NCBI RefSeq assembly: GCF_019392245.1
Contig: NZ_JAHXRL010000002.1
Location: 610,527-674,526, forward strand
DNA length: 64,000 bases
Direction: 5' to 3'
DNA from: Sulfitobacter sp. CW3
GTDB taxonomy: Bacteria > Pseudomonadota > Alphaproteobacteria > Rhodobacterales > Rhodobacteraceae
Both the position numbers and the translations under genes were made by a program. The notes under the pieces were generated by a model. The model did no database searches. It worked only from the letters and a program-made list of their open reading frames with translations, and was not told the origin of the DNA. Positions within the stretch are counted from its first letter, which is position 1. Every line of letters starts with the position of its first letter. Below are positions 52,257-60,683 of this stretch, piece by piece.

Positions 52257-52262
52257 CGTCGG

Positions 52263-53228
52263 TCAGTTTACGTCGGCGAACAGGCCAGCGGGCACCGACG
52301 TTGCCTTGCCCACCAGCTCAGCGCCGCCGAGGGTATTCATCAGCGTCAGCATTTTGTCGACAGCTGCCTGATTAACGGGTGCCCGTTCGGGAATGCCCGA
52401 AATCCAGTCGGACCTGAGCTGGTTAAATTCCGCATCAGAATTGGCCTTCATGATAGGGCGGATAGCATCCCACGCGGTATCAGAGCTGGCAAGCAGATCC
52501 TTGGCGTCACGGCTGGCATTGAAAAACGACTGAGCCAGCCCGGGATGCTGCGCCAGAAAACTGTCCTTCATATAGTATCCCAACAGCGGGGTGTTTGCAT
52601 CCAGGCCAAGCGCGCTACCGGCCTCTTGAACGGAAATAAGCTCTCTCATCCCGGCGGCCTTGCTTTTGGCAAGGAAGTGCCAAAAGTTGATTGCACCGGC
52701 GTATTCGCCCCCCATCGCGGTCTTGAAGATCAGCGGGGGCGCGCCAAAAACCTGCTCTGTCTCTGCCTTAAGGTCGATGCCGTAAGCCTGCTGGGCATAG
52801 GCGCGCAGGATGAGCCATGATTTATCAAGTGGGCCGCCAGCGATGCCGATTTTACCGCCCACAAGATCCTTGAGCGATGTCGCGCTGCTGCTTTGGGGCA
52901 CCACAATCCCGCCCACAGCTTTCGAATATGGGACAAAGACGTAATCCTTGCCAGCCGCCCGTTGCCGCGCGACCCAGACCCAATCAGCAACGGCCATATC
53001 CGCCACATTCCCCTCGACCGCGATGCGCGTGGCACCATTGTCGGCAAAGGGCTGCACCTCAAGAATAAAGCCGTGCTTGCGATCCAACCCGTTCGCAGAA
53101 ATCGTTGCCAGCTCCCAATTCACCGTCCCGATCTTGAGGACGGCAGCGCGGATGGTTGGCAGGTCTTGCGCAAAGGCCGGCACTGACAGCATGCCCACAA
53201 GGGCGCATACAAAGTGGATCAGTCGCAT
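52263..53228 (-). CDS. ABC transporter substrate-binding protein (NMT1/nitrate-sulfonate type)
   Basis: A 321-residue periplasmic binding protein with a signal peptide (cleavage near VPAFAQ, about 20-21). It has the type II periplasmic-binding fold; recognisable strands are RAAVLKIGTVNWELATI, FADNGATRIAVEGNVADMAVADWVWVARQ and GGKIGIAGGPLDKSW. An AAGGATAA RBS precedes it. It is fifth in a seven-gene minus-strand operon running from 56170 to 50905 beside the methanol dehydrogenase genes. The ligand is unknown. Confidence 0.88.
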   Translation of the reverse strand: MRLIHFVCALVGMLSVPAFAQDLPTIRAAVLKIGTVNWELATISANGLDRKHGFILEVQPFADNGATRIAVEGNVADMAVADWVWVARQRAAGKDYVFVPYSKAVGGIVVPQSSSATSLKDLVGGKIGIAGGPLDKSWLILRAYAQQAYGIDLKAETEQVFGAPPLIFKTAMGGEYAGAINFWHFLAKSKAAGMRELISVQEAGSALGLDANTPLLGYYMKDSFLAQHPGLAQSFFNASRDAKDLLASSDTAWDAIRPIMKANSDAEFNQLRSDWISGIPERAPVNQAAVDKMLTLMNTLGGAELVGKATSVPAGLFADVN

Positions 53229-53254
53229 GGGTTTATCCTTATCGATAGGTGGGC

Positions 53255-53503
53255 CTATTCTGCGCGGCGCGAAACCTCGTTCAGGTCCTTGTCCAACACG
53301 ATATCGAACTGAAGACCGCCTTTGCAGATCACATCATCCAATTCATAACCGCCATCCTCGACCTCGATATCATCGGGGTCCATCTGGCACTCAATCGACG
53401 CAAGATACGCCTCGATCTTTTGGACGGTTTCGGCGTCAACCTCGTCACTGCCCAGCGCCGGACCCGCGACACAAATAGCGATCATCAAAACAAGTTTTTT
53501 CAT
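53255..53503 (-). CDS. Small exported PepSY-like protein
   Basis: An 82-residue protein with a signal peptide (KKLVLMIAICVAGPALGS, cleavage about 19) and a short acidic domain (ETVQKIEAYLASIECQMDPDDIEVEDGGYELDDVICKGGLQFDIVLDKDLNEV) that has the layout of a PepSY domain and contains two cysteines. A strong GGAGGATAAG RBS precedes the ATG at 53503. It is the fourth gene of the operon. A metal- or redox-handling role is possible from its acidic residues and cysteines but is not shown. Confidence 0.65.
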   Translation of the reverse strand: MKKLVLMIAICVAGPALGSDEVDAETVQKIEAYLASIECQMDPDDIEVEDGGYELDDVICKGGLQFDIVLDKDLNEVSRRAE

Positions 53504-53520
53504 CTTATCCTCCAAGATTG

Positions 53521-53961
53521 TTATTGAATGGAAATGGTCACGGATTGGCTGTCCCCGGTGCTGCCGGGAATGCGCAAAACATGGTTTCCGGGTTGAATGG
53601 CGATAAAGGACAGCTCGACCGTGCCTGCCTTGTCGAATTCGATACTGTCGATGGCCATCGGTCGAATTTCGATCTTGTTGATTACGATCTCGTTCATCCA
53701 GATCGCGCGGAAAAAGCTGGGGCCCTCAACGGCAAGCTCAGCGGACCCGTCTGCCGTGATCTCTAGCTTGTAATAGGCCCCGGATTGCAGTTGAACGTCT
53801 TGCCCTAACGGTTGCCCAGAGGCGAGCAACAGGTTGATCGTTTCGCCCCGATTGCATTTCGCCAAAAGCCCGGCAAACCCCATGTCATTGCAAAGCGGTG
53901 CCGATATCGCTGGCGCGGCCAATGCGGCAAAAACCGCAGCTATCATTGCTTTTTTCATCAT
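53521..53961 (-). CDS. Exported 146-residue protein of unknown function in the methanol-linked operon
   Basis: It has a signal peptide (KKAMIAAVFAALAAPAISAP, cleavage about 21) and a beta-strand-rich mature domain (YYKLEITADGSAELAVEGPSFFRAIWMNEIVINKIEIRPMAIDSIEFDKAGTVELSFIAIQPGNHVLRI) like a cupredoxin or Ig-type sandwich. The usual copper ligands of a cupredoxin are not all present, so no metal claim is made. It is third in the seven-gene operon. Confidence 0.65.
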   Translation of the reverse strand: MMKKAMIAAVFAALAAPAISAPLCNDMGFAGLLAKCNRGETINLLLASGQPLGQDVQLQSGAYYKLEITADGSAELAVEGPSFFRAIWMNEIVINKIEIRPMAIDSIEFDKAGTVELSFIAIQPGNHVLRIPGSTGDSQSVTISIQ

Positions 53962-54001
53962 CTGTTTCCCTTAATTTTGGCATCTGCATCCGTTTGTCAG
54001 G

Positions 54002-54973
54002 TCATTTCACGACGACAACACCCCAAGGCTGCTGACCCACTTGCACTGATTTGATCGCTTTTTCCTTGGCGACATCAATCACGGTAATATCGTTGGAATT
54101 GCCGTTGGTGGTCAGCAGATATTTTTCGTCCGGCGTAAACCCAAGTTGCCAGACACGTTGACCCACCAAAATATAATCCAGCACCTCAAGTGTTTTGGCA
54201 TCAACCACAGCCACCCTGTTTGCAGGCCCCAAAGCCACAAACAAACGGGTGCCGTCAGACGTCACCCGCGCGCCAACGGGTTGCAGCCACTCGGCCTGAA
54301 CGCCCGCAACTTCAAAGGTGATCTTGCCCTTAACCGTTGGTGTTCCATCCTCGGCGATATCCATCACCGTCACCGTGCCGCCGATTTCAGAGGTGACGAA
54401 AAGCAGTTTCCCGTCACCAGAATATTGCGCATAGCGAGGCCGCTGATCGACCAGCACATTATGTTTGATCTTGTAATCATCCGTCGAAATGAAATGCGCC
54501 ATATTGGTGGTCTCGGATGTGTTGACCACAAATTTCCCATCCGGGCTTAGCCCCATGCCTTCGGGCTCTACCCCGACGGGAACTTCGGCGATCACGGTAC
54601 GGGTGTCGGTGTCCGTCACCGTCACCAGATTGTCGTCCTCGTTCGCAATATACAGCCGCTTGCCGCTTTGCTCGAGCACGAACAATTCAGGGTCCGGGCC
54701 AGAGGGCAGGCTTGGCAGTTCTTCATAGGTTTTTGCATCAAACACCCGCACCAGACTGTCGTCAGAGGCACAGACGTAAATCTTGGTCCCATCAGGGCTG
54801 GCCGTGATCCCGCGCGGCCTGTTTCCCGCGAAAAATTCGTGGATGACCTCCCATGTCGCGGTATCCACGACGCTGATCGTGTTGCCGCGTTCATTAGATA
54901 CAAACGCCTTGTCTGCCATCACAGGAAAGGCGGGCAGAAGGGCCAAAACCGTGGCTAGAAAATGGTGTCTCAA
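54002..54973 (-). CDS. YVTN-family beta-propeller protein linked to PQQ-dependent oxidation
   Basis: A 323-residue periplasmic beta-propeller. After a signal peptide come repeated blades of the form NTISVVDTATWEVIHEFFAGNRPRGITASPDGTKIYV, matching the PQQ-dependent catabolism-associated propeller family. The best start is TTG 54973, with GGAG six bases upstream inside the end of the previous gene; longer frames lack that fit. It is second in the operon, translationally coupled to the binding-protein gene. A comparable propeller is encoded at 57.0 kb. Confidence 0.85.
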   Translation of the reverse strand: MRHHFLATVLALLPAFPVMADKAFVSNERGNTISVVDTATWEVIHEFFAGNRPRGITASPDGTKIYVCASDDSLVRVFDAKTYEELPSLPSGPDPELFVLEQSGKRLYIANEDDNLVTVTDTDTRTVIAEVPVGVEPEGMGLSPDGKFVVNTSETTNMAHFISTDDYKIKHNVLVDQRPRYAQYSGDGKLLFVTSEIGGTVTVMDIAEDGTPTVKGKITFEVAGVQAEWLQPVGARVTSDGTRLFVALGPANRVAVVDAKTLEVLDYILVGQRVWQLGFTPDEKYLLTTNGNSNDITVIDVAKEKAIKSVQVGQQPWGVVVVK

Positions 54974-54985
54974 TGCAAACTCCAA

Positions 54986-56170
54986 TTAATTAAATGCGGT
55001 GCAGCCGGATTCAGGGCGGTCCAGACCCAACGTATCAAGCGGCGAGGTCTGGTGCAGGAACCCTTCTTGCGGGCTGACACTGACGGTAATGGACCCATCA
55101 TACAAAAGGACCGGCTGACGCAATTGACCGTTCCAATCGCGAAAGGTCACTTTTTGTCCCTTGAATGCAGCCAGCTCGAACTCGTCCGAGATCGCGTAAT
55201 CGCGTACGGTTTTCGGGTCAGCGCTTGAGGTGCGGGTTACCGCCTCTCCGATGATCCGCAGGGCCAGCCAGACATTGTAATCCTCGGCTTTGATATACCG
55301 TCCAGTCAGGCCCTCGAACCGGGTATGGAACTGCGTGGCACCCCATGCCTCGTGCGCACCGTGAAATGTCACAGGGACCAGCCCGCCAGACCCCAAAACC
55401 GGGCGCGGTGTCCACAAGTGATAGCTTAGGTAGCGTGCAAAATAATCTGTTTCATCGGCGGCAATCACAACGTCATGTTCTGCGGCACCTTGGGTAAAGG
55501 CCGGCAATTGCCGTTGCACCAATACATGGCCAGAATCCGTGCGCCGCGACCCGCCCGTATCCTCAAAGGAACGTTCTTCGGTGATCTTGGCCCCGAATTT
55601 GCGTGCGGCTTTGCGATAGGCATCTGCCAGCGCGATATCTTGTGGGTTTGATCCTGAAATCAGGAACCAGTTACGCCATTTTTTCCAGACGGCGAACTGC
55701 GCCACGGTATCTGCCATCATGCCATGCGACGGGGCAACATGCAGCAGGTTGGCGCGGCACCCCTCGCTGCGCAAATCATTGTCGGGGGTGGTCGCGTTGA
55801 ACACCAGCGCCCCGTTTTGTGCGGCCCTGTCCGTGAGCCGCAGCAGGTCCTCTTTGCGCGCTGCGATCACGATCAGCCGGATACCGTCGGTCAGCATATC
55901 CTCTAATGCGCTGTCGGCCTCTGCCGGGGGCACGGCGCGCGTCGTTGTTTTATATGTATGTCCCAGAAAACTGCCCGTGGTGCCGTTGTCCTCATCCGCC
56001 AAAACAGCCCCGGCCAAACCGATATCCGACGGCCGCAAATCATAGCGGCTGATGGGCAGTAAACTGGGGTAGTCTATCCGCAGCACCGCCGCTTTTACCT
56101 CGACGGCGATTGCCGCTTCGGTCGATAGAAATAGGGCGACTGCTGCTGCGAACAGCGTGTGAAGTTTCAA
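54986..56170 (-). CDS. Periplasmic binding protein of the PQQ-dependent alcohol dehydrogenase system
   Basis: A 394-residue exported protein of the ABC-binding-protein type I fold (branched-chain amino acid binding-like) associated with PQQ-dependent alcohol dehydrogenase loci. Motifs are VKAAVLRIDYPSLLPIS, DIGLAGAVLADEDNGTTGSFLG and RLIVIAARKEDLLRLTD. A TTG at 56170 with GGAGG eight bases upstream, followed by a good signal peptide (LHTLFAAAVALFLSTEAAIAV), is chosen over an ATG at 56245 that has no RBS. It heads the seven-gene minus-strand operon. Confidence 0.85.
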   Translation of the reverse strand: MKLHTLFAAAVALFLSTEAAIAVEVKAAVLRIDYPSLLPISRYDLRPSDIGLAGAVLADEDNGTTGSFLGHTYKTTTRAVPPAEADSALEDMLTDGIRLIVIAARKEDLLRLTDRAAQNGALVFNATTPDNDLRSEGCRANLLHVAPSHGMMADTVAQFAVWKKWRNWFLISGSNPQDIALADAYRKAARKFGAKITEERSFEDTGGSRRTDSGHVLVQRQLPAFTQGAAEHDVVIAADETDYFARYLSYHLWTPRPVLGSGGLVPVTFHGAHEAWGATQFHTRFEGLTGRYIKAEDYNVWLALRIIGEAVTRTSSADPKTVRDYAISDEFELAAFKGQKVTFRDWNGQLRQPVLLYDGSITVSVSPQEGFLHQTSPLDTLGLDRPESGCTAFN

Positions 56171-56429
56171 AACAAAGACCTCCCTCCCCGACCTTAGGTG
56201 TTGGGTTCTTGCACTACGCACTGATTGCAGGGGCGCGTGAACCAATACTTTTGGCCGGGTTGTGACAATCAGCCTAACAGGGCCACGATAGAGCTCGACT
56301 CTTATTTTTTAAGAACGGTGTTATGCGGCTGGCTTTATGTTTTCATCCCCCTTTGGCGACGATGGTGGGCATACAGACGCGCGACATGCGCTATCGTCCG
56401 AAGAACAGCTTTTTTGTGGAGGAGAAGTA
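56171..56429. promoter_or_regulatory. Divergent promoter region of the two methanol-accessory operons
   Basis: About 260 bases between the minus-strand binding-protein operon and the plus-strand mxaD-like operon. I see the GGAGG RBS on each side but no convincing -35/-10 pair or operator. The strong GGAGGAGAAG RBS for the plus-strand gene is at 56418-56427. Confidence 0.4.
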
Positions 56430-56975
56430 ATGCAAAAGCGGAAATTCTTGATGATTTTGGCGGCGGCATCAATGCTGCCCGTCGTGGCACAGGCCCACGG
56501 CCCCACACGGCAAAAGGTCACCATAACCGCCGAGGTCGCCGCAGACCCCGCCACGGTCTGGGCCACTGTCGGGAATTTTCAGGACATGTCCTGGCATCCG
56601 GCGGTGCGATCGTCGGTCGGGGAAAACGGCAATGACGTTGATGCCACCCGCGTGCTGACGTTAGCCGCGACAGGCGACCCGACGATTTCGGAAGTCCTGT
56701 ACAAATACAGCGCCGAAAAGATGAGCTATTCCTACCGGATCACCGATGTCTTGGTGGAGGTTCTGCCGGTCACGAATTATTCGTCGCACCTGACGGTCAA
56801 ACCCCGCGATGGGGGCGGGTCGCTGATCGAATGGCGCGGCGCATTCTATCGCGGTTACCCCAATAACGATCCGCCCGAAAACCTGAGCGATGCGGCGGCG
56901 ATTGCAGCTGTGACCGGCGTATATCAATCCGGTCTGGACGCACTGGTCGAGAAGTTCGGTGCGCCTGCCAGTTAG
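56430..56975 (+). CDS. MxaD-like SRPBCC-family exported protein
   Basis: A 181-residue protein with a signal peptide (KFLMILAAASMLPVVAQAH, cleavage about 21) and a START/SRPBCC fold (VTITAEVAADPATVWATVGNFQDMSWHPAVRSSVGE). MxaD of methylotrophs is a related periplasmic protein that helps methanol dehydrogenase pass electrons to its cytochrome. The ATG follows GGAGGAGAAG. It overlaps the second propeller gene by 17 bases. Confidence 0.8.
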   Translation: MQKRKFLMILAAASMLPVVAQAHGPTRQKVTITAEVAADPATVWATVGNFQDMSWHPAVRSSVGENGNDVDATRVLTLAATGDPTISEVLYKYSAEKMSYSYRITDVLVEVLPVTNYSSHLTVKPRDGGGSLIEWRGAFYRGYPNNDPPENLSDAAAIAAVTGVYQSGLDALVEKFGAPAS

Positions 56976-57909
56976 GTTGGTTGCTGCAGCAATGGGTTTG
57001 GCCCTTGTTGCAGCGCCGACAACCGCGGGTGATCTGGCCTTTGTTACCTGCCAGAACGGCGATGGTGTCAGTGTGCTAGATCTGGACGCTGGCACGCAAA
57101 TCTCACGATGGTCGGTGCCCGGAAAACCTGCAGGCGTTGCGGTGGCGGGCGGCGATGTTTTCACCGTCGCACCCGACAGTAAAACCGTGCGGCGTCATGC
57201 TGCTGCCACGGGCAAGGTCACAGCAGAAATCCAGCTTGAGGGCGGGCCGATTGGTGTCACACATGATCGCGCGCGCGGGCGGCTGTTTGTCTCGGATTGG
57301 TACAACGCGCGGATCTGGGTGCTGGCGGAACACGATCTGGCGCATTTGGGTGATTTGTCGACAGGTGCGGCCCCTGCCGGACTGGCCCTGTCAGACGATG
57401 GTCGTTTTCTTGCTTCGGCAGACAGGGACGCGGATCAAGTATCGATCTTTGACGCGGATAACCTGACCCTGCATCGCCGCATTGATGTGGGAAGCCGCCC
57501 GTTCGGTCTTCGGTTTGCGCCGGATGGCCGGTTATTTGTGGCGAATGTCGGCAGCAACGATGTCACGGTTATTGGCCCGCAGATGGACAAAACAGTCGCG
57601 ACGTTTGCCGTGGGGGAACGCCCCTATGGCGTCGCCTTTGCCCAAGGTAGGGCCTTTGTCACCAATCAATATGCCGACACGGTCAGCGTCGTTGACACCA
57701 GCACTTTCCAGACCATCGCCACCCTGCCATCCGGTGAATACCCCGAAGGGATCGACACAAGCACCGACGACCAATCCATCATTGTCGCCAATTGGTTCGA
57801 CAATTCAGTCACAATAATCGACGCAGGTACGCTTTCTGTGATAAAAGAGATCGAGACCTGCGATGGTCCCCGCGCTTTCGGGGAGTTTGTTCAGAGGGAC
57901 TTCAAATGA
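56959..57909 (+). CDS. Second YVTN-family beta-propeller protein
   Basis: A 316-residue exported beta-propeller starting at GTG 56959. The signal peptide ends near PTTAGD (about 21-22). Blades repeat NGDGVSVLDLDAGTQISRWSVPGKPAGVAV, NLTLHRRIDVGSRPFGLRFAPDGRLFVANVGSNDVTVI and similar. It is a paralogue of the propeller at 54.0 kb but clearly diverged and in the opposite operon. It likely acts as a periplasmic scaffold in the PQQ-linked pathway; the family's function is unproven. Confidence 0.83.
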   Translation: MRLPVRLVAAAMGLALVAAPTTAGDLAFVTCQNGDGVSVLDLDAGTQISRWSVPGKPAGVAVAGGDVFTVAPDSKTVRRHAAATGKVTAEIQLEGGPIGVTHDRARGRLFVSDWYNARIWVLAEHDLAHLGDLSTGAAPAGLALSDDGRFLASADRDADQVSIFDADNLTLHRRIDVGSRPFGLRFAPDGRLFVANVGSNDVTVIGPQMDKTVATFAVGERPYGVAFAQGRAFVTNQYADTVSVVDTSTFQTIATLPSGEYPEGIDTSTDDQSIIVANWFDNSVTIIDAGTLSVIKEIETCDGPRAFGEFVQRDFK

Positions 57910-58718
57910 AACGAATTGCGTTAACCGCCGCCTTGATCTGCGCGACCGCACTGCCCGTCTTTGCCAGTGGTGAATCGTGGGATGCGGTCAAAACCCAGCT
58001 TTATGGCGAACGCACAATGCTGGACGGCGCGCAGTTCATTGCGATTGATGCGCCCTACCGCACTGCTGACGATGCGCGTACGAATTTGGCGGCACAGATT
58101 GTGGCACCGCAGGGTGTGAACCTGGGCAAAATCACCGTGGTTCTGGATGAAAACCCCATGCCGGTTTCGGCTGTTTTTGCGCTGAATACACCCCAGCCAA
58201 GTTTCTATTTTGACATCACCATGCGCGTGAACGGGCCAACCCCGCTGCATGTGATTGCAGAAACCACAGACGGTCGGCTGTTTGTCACAGAAACCTTTGT
58301 TAAGACATCCGGCACGGGGGCCTGCGCGGCCCCACCCGGCACCGATCCCGAACTTGCCCTTGCGACGCTGGGGCAGATGAACATCAGCGTCACGAACAAA
58401 AAACCGGGGCTGGCCAGTGGTGCGCTGACCAGCCTTGCGTCGCGGTTAAGCCGGATGGATGTGGATATTTCGCACCCCTCGCTGTCTGGCATGCAGATGG
58501 ATCAAATATCGCTTTTGTTCATACCCATGCGCTATGTTGATAAGGTCGAGATTGACCTGGATGGCGCGGGGTTCGTGGATATGACCGGATCGATCTCGTT
58601 ATCGGAAAATCCGCGTGTCGGGTTAGCTGTCCCGCAAAGCACCCGATCTGTTGATGTCACAATGACCGACACAGATGGCACCATCAGCACGGTACATAAG
58701 GATCTTGCCGGTTTCTGA
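57906..58718 (+). CDS. Quinoprotein dehydrogenase-associated SoxYZ-like carrier protein
   Basis: A 270-residue exported fusion. An N-terminal SoxY-like domain (after signal LTAALICATALPVFAS, cleavage about 20) is joined to a C-terminal SoxZ-like domain with KVEIDLDGAGFVDMTGSISLSENPRVGL. A cysteine in GTGACAAPP lies between them. SoxYZ carries sulfur intermediates; this fused form accompanies PQQ-dependent dehydrogenases and its cargo is not known. It overlaps the propeller gene by four bases. Its stop abuts the stop of the convergent CXXCW gene. Confidence 0.85.
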   Translation: MKRIALTAALICATALPVFASGESWDAVKTQLYGERTMLDGAQFIAIDAPYRTADDARTNLAAQIVAPQGVNLGKITVVLDENPMPVSAVFALNTPQPSFYFDITMRVNGPTPLHVIAETTDGRLFVTETFVKTSGTGACAAPPGTDPELALATLGQMNISVTNKKPGLASGALTSLASRLSRMDVDISHPSLSGMQMDQISLLFIPMRYVDKVEIDLDGAGFVDMTGSISLSENPRVGLAVPQSTRSVDVTMTDTDGTISTVHKDLAGF

Positions 58719-59276
58719 TCACTGCGTTTGCGGCTGACCCGGTGCAGGTTCGACCCGTTCAAGCGGATAGCCCCATAATGCCCAGCCATCGGTGCCTTCA
58801 GGCAGCCAATAGACGGATGTATATCCCCATTCTATAGCACGTTTGGCGGCGTTCCAGCTCATCCAGCAATCTTCGAGGCAAAAGAAAACAACCGGATGCG
58901 CCGTGTCGCCCTGTGCCGCGCTGTCCAATCCTGTGCGAAAGTACTGCGCTGTCACATCGGCAATGGCACCGTATCCAACATTCGGCAGCCAGATTGCCCC
59001 GGGGATCGAATGACGCGGTTTATCGCGCCAGATCGTGCCTTTGGGCAGATTGTTCGGCTTGGGCGGTTGCGGCAATACATCTACAAAGGCAGCCTTGCCC
59101 GCGCGCCATATATCATAGGCTTCTTCCGGGCCGACGACCGTTCCGCCGGACAGCACACTGGGTACCGGGCTTCGATAGTGGTCCATGCGGTAGTCTGAAG
59201 GTTCCGGCACCGGCTGCGCCACCACACCGGTCTGAGGCAAGATTGAAAGCATTGCGATTGCTAAAAACCGTTTCAA
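58719..59276 (-). CDS. PQQ-dependent catabolism-associated CXXCW-motif protein
   Basis: A 185-residue exported rhodanese-like protein. The defining CLEDCW motif (C-x-x-C-W) lies near residue 132-137 in FFCLEDCWMSWNAAKRAIEWGY. Elsewhere ISxGTVVGPEEAYDIW-type sequence matches the rhodanese opening. The signal peptide ends near GVVAQP. It overlaps xoxJ by four bases and is the last gene of the xox operon. It may take part in redox or sulfur transfer with the SoxYZ-like protein, which is typically found beside it. Confidence 0.88.
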   Translation of the reverse strand: MKRFLAIAMLSILPQTGVVAQPVPEPSDYRMDHYRSPVPSVLSGGTVVGPEEAYDIWRAGKAAFVDVLPQPPKPNNLPKGTIWRDKPRHSIPGAIWLPNVGYGAIADVTAQYFRTGLDSAAQGDTAHPVVFFCLEDCWMSWNAAKRAIEWGYTSVYWLPEGTDGWALWGYPLERVEPAPGQPQTQ

Positions 59277-60142
59277 TTCGAAACCTCCAGAACCTCCGTC
59301 CCAAGATCGTTAACCAATGGCACCCCGGCGTTATGAAGCAACGCGTTGATTTCGTCCTGATTGCGCCGGATCAGCGAATTGAGCTTGCGCTGCCAGACTT
59401 TCTCGCCCTGACGCACACCCATGGTAATCCGGTAAAACAAGCGGGGCGGCAGTTGTTCTTTGATCAATGGAACCAGCTTGAAATCGGGATGATCCGTATG
59501 GACAAGCGGCCCACCCAATGGCCCCCACAGGATCGCCGCGTCAATGTCGCCGTTCTCCAAATCTGACAGCATGTCTTCGGCGGGGCTTGCGTGACGGCGA
59601 TCAACGACTAGGTTGTAGGGTTTGGCTTTGCCGATCAAACCGTTGCGCGCCATATGCGCGGACGGCGGTGTACCCGCAATAACGCCAATACGCCGCCCCT
59701 TTAGCGCCGGATCTGACAGCGTTTCCACCCCCGCCAAATCACCGTCTTTGGGTACGATCAGAACGTAAACGGATGTGAAATAGTGATTGGTATTCAGGAC
59801 CAGCTCGTGACCCTGCGCATAGGCAATCACCAGATCACATTTCTTGGCCCCCAGCGAGTTACGGATGAACCCCGTCGCCATCGGATACCATGTGTATTGC
59901 AGCGGCAGGCCCAGTTTATCGGCGACAAGTTTGGCCAGATCGTTTTCAAAGCCTGACTCGTCTTTGGCCGACATGGGGTAATTCGCAGGGTCCGCACACA
60001 CCCGCAATGCGTTGCCGGACACCAGATCAGACGTTTGCGCCTGTCCCACACCTGCAAAAGTGACCCCCATGATAAGGGTCACCAACAGGGCTAAAAACCT
60101 ATGTCCCCAAGCACACATTTTCGGCTTCGCGAATGGCTTCAT
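59273..60142 (-). CDS. xoxJ: XoxJ-type periplasmic binding protein
   Basis: A 289-residue exported solute-binding-fold protein of the quinoprotein dehydrogenase-associated family: LRVCADPANYPMSAKDESGFENDLAKLVADKLGLPLQYTWYP and the matching second lobe. XoxJ/MxaJ is thought to assist methanol dehydrogenase maturation, not solute uptake. The start at 60142 is preferred to a longer frame; it overlaps xoxG by about 44 bases. It lies directly downstream of xoxG. Confidence 0.88.
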   Translation of the reverse strand: MKPFAKPKMCAWGHRFLALLVTLIMGVTFAGVGQAQTSDLVSGNALRVCADPANYPMSAKDESGFENDLAKLVADKLGLPLQYTWYPMATGFIRNSLGAKKCDLVIAYAQGHELVLNTNHYFTSVYVLIVPKDGDLAGVETLSDPALKGRRIGVIAGTPPSAHMARNGLIGKAKPYNLVVDRRHASPAEDMLSDLENGDIDAAILWGPLGGPLVHTDHPDFKLVPLIKEQLPPRLFYRITMGVRQGEKVWQRKLNSLIRRNQDEINALLHNAGVPLVNDLGTEVLEVSN

Positions 60143-60614
60143 GTTTGGATTCTTTCTTGCGGGGGCGACCGCGCGGTATCGTCTCGGCACCGCGTGCCTT
60201 TAGGTAAACATAGATATCATCAAGATAGCACATCACATTTGGGTTGTTCCCAAAGGACGGCATCACCGAATTTTCCGCAGCACCAACGCGCGTGCGTCCA
60301 TTCACGACGACATCCACAAAATCATAGTAGTCCATGTCGATGGCTGACTTCTTCAGCGCCGGGGCATAGGAAGACCCTTCGCCCTCTGGTCCATGGCAGA
60401 CATGGCATTCGGAATGATAGCGACGAAAGCCAGAATAGCTGGGCCAATCAATGGTTCCATCTTCCTGAACGTTGTACGTCGGCACATCATCTTCGGTAAA
60501 ATACTTGCCGTCCTCGTTATAGGCGGCTGTCAGGTTGTCGATGTCCTGAGCAATGGCGGTTTGCGATATGCCTGCTGCAAGGAACAAGGCCAACAATCTT
60601 CCTGTGGTGTTCAT
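60099..60614 (-). CDS. xoxG: XoxG-type cytochrome c, electron acceptor of XoxF
   Basis: A 171-residue periplasmic cytochrome c. The signal peptide (NTTGRLLALFLAAGISQTAIAQ, cleavage about 22) is followed by one haem site in SECHVCHGPEGEG (C-x-x-C-H, about 70-76) and the axial methionine region around NSVMPSFGNNPNVMCYLDDIY. Four cysteines are present, as in the methanol-metabolism cytochrome family. The start at 60614 has an AGGCGAG RBS; an ATG six codons upstream lacks one. It accepts electrons from XoxF. Confidence 0.9.
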   Translation of the reverse strand: MNTTGRLLALFLAAGISQTAIAQDIDNLTAAYNEDGKYFTEDDVPTYNVQEDGTIDWPSYSGFRRYHSECHVCHGPEGEGSSYAPALKKSAIDMDYYDFVDVVVNGRTRVGAAENSVMPSFGNNPNVMCYLDDIYVYLKARGAETIPRGRPRKKESKHEAIREAENVCLGT

Positions 60615-60683
60615 TCGTCTCGCCTTTTTCATTTTGATGCAGGCGCGACCGCAAGGCCGCGCCCATCTAGTGGTTTTGGTGTA

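Noticed and set aside
53521..53961. Copper-binding cupredoxin call for the 146-residue exported protein
   Set aside because: The beta-rich outline is compatible, but the full His-Cys-His-Met ligand set is not visible.
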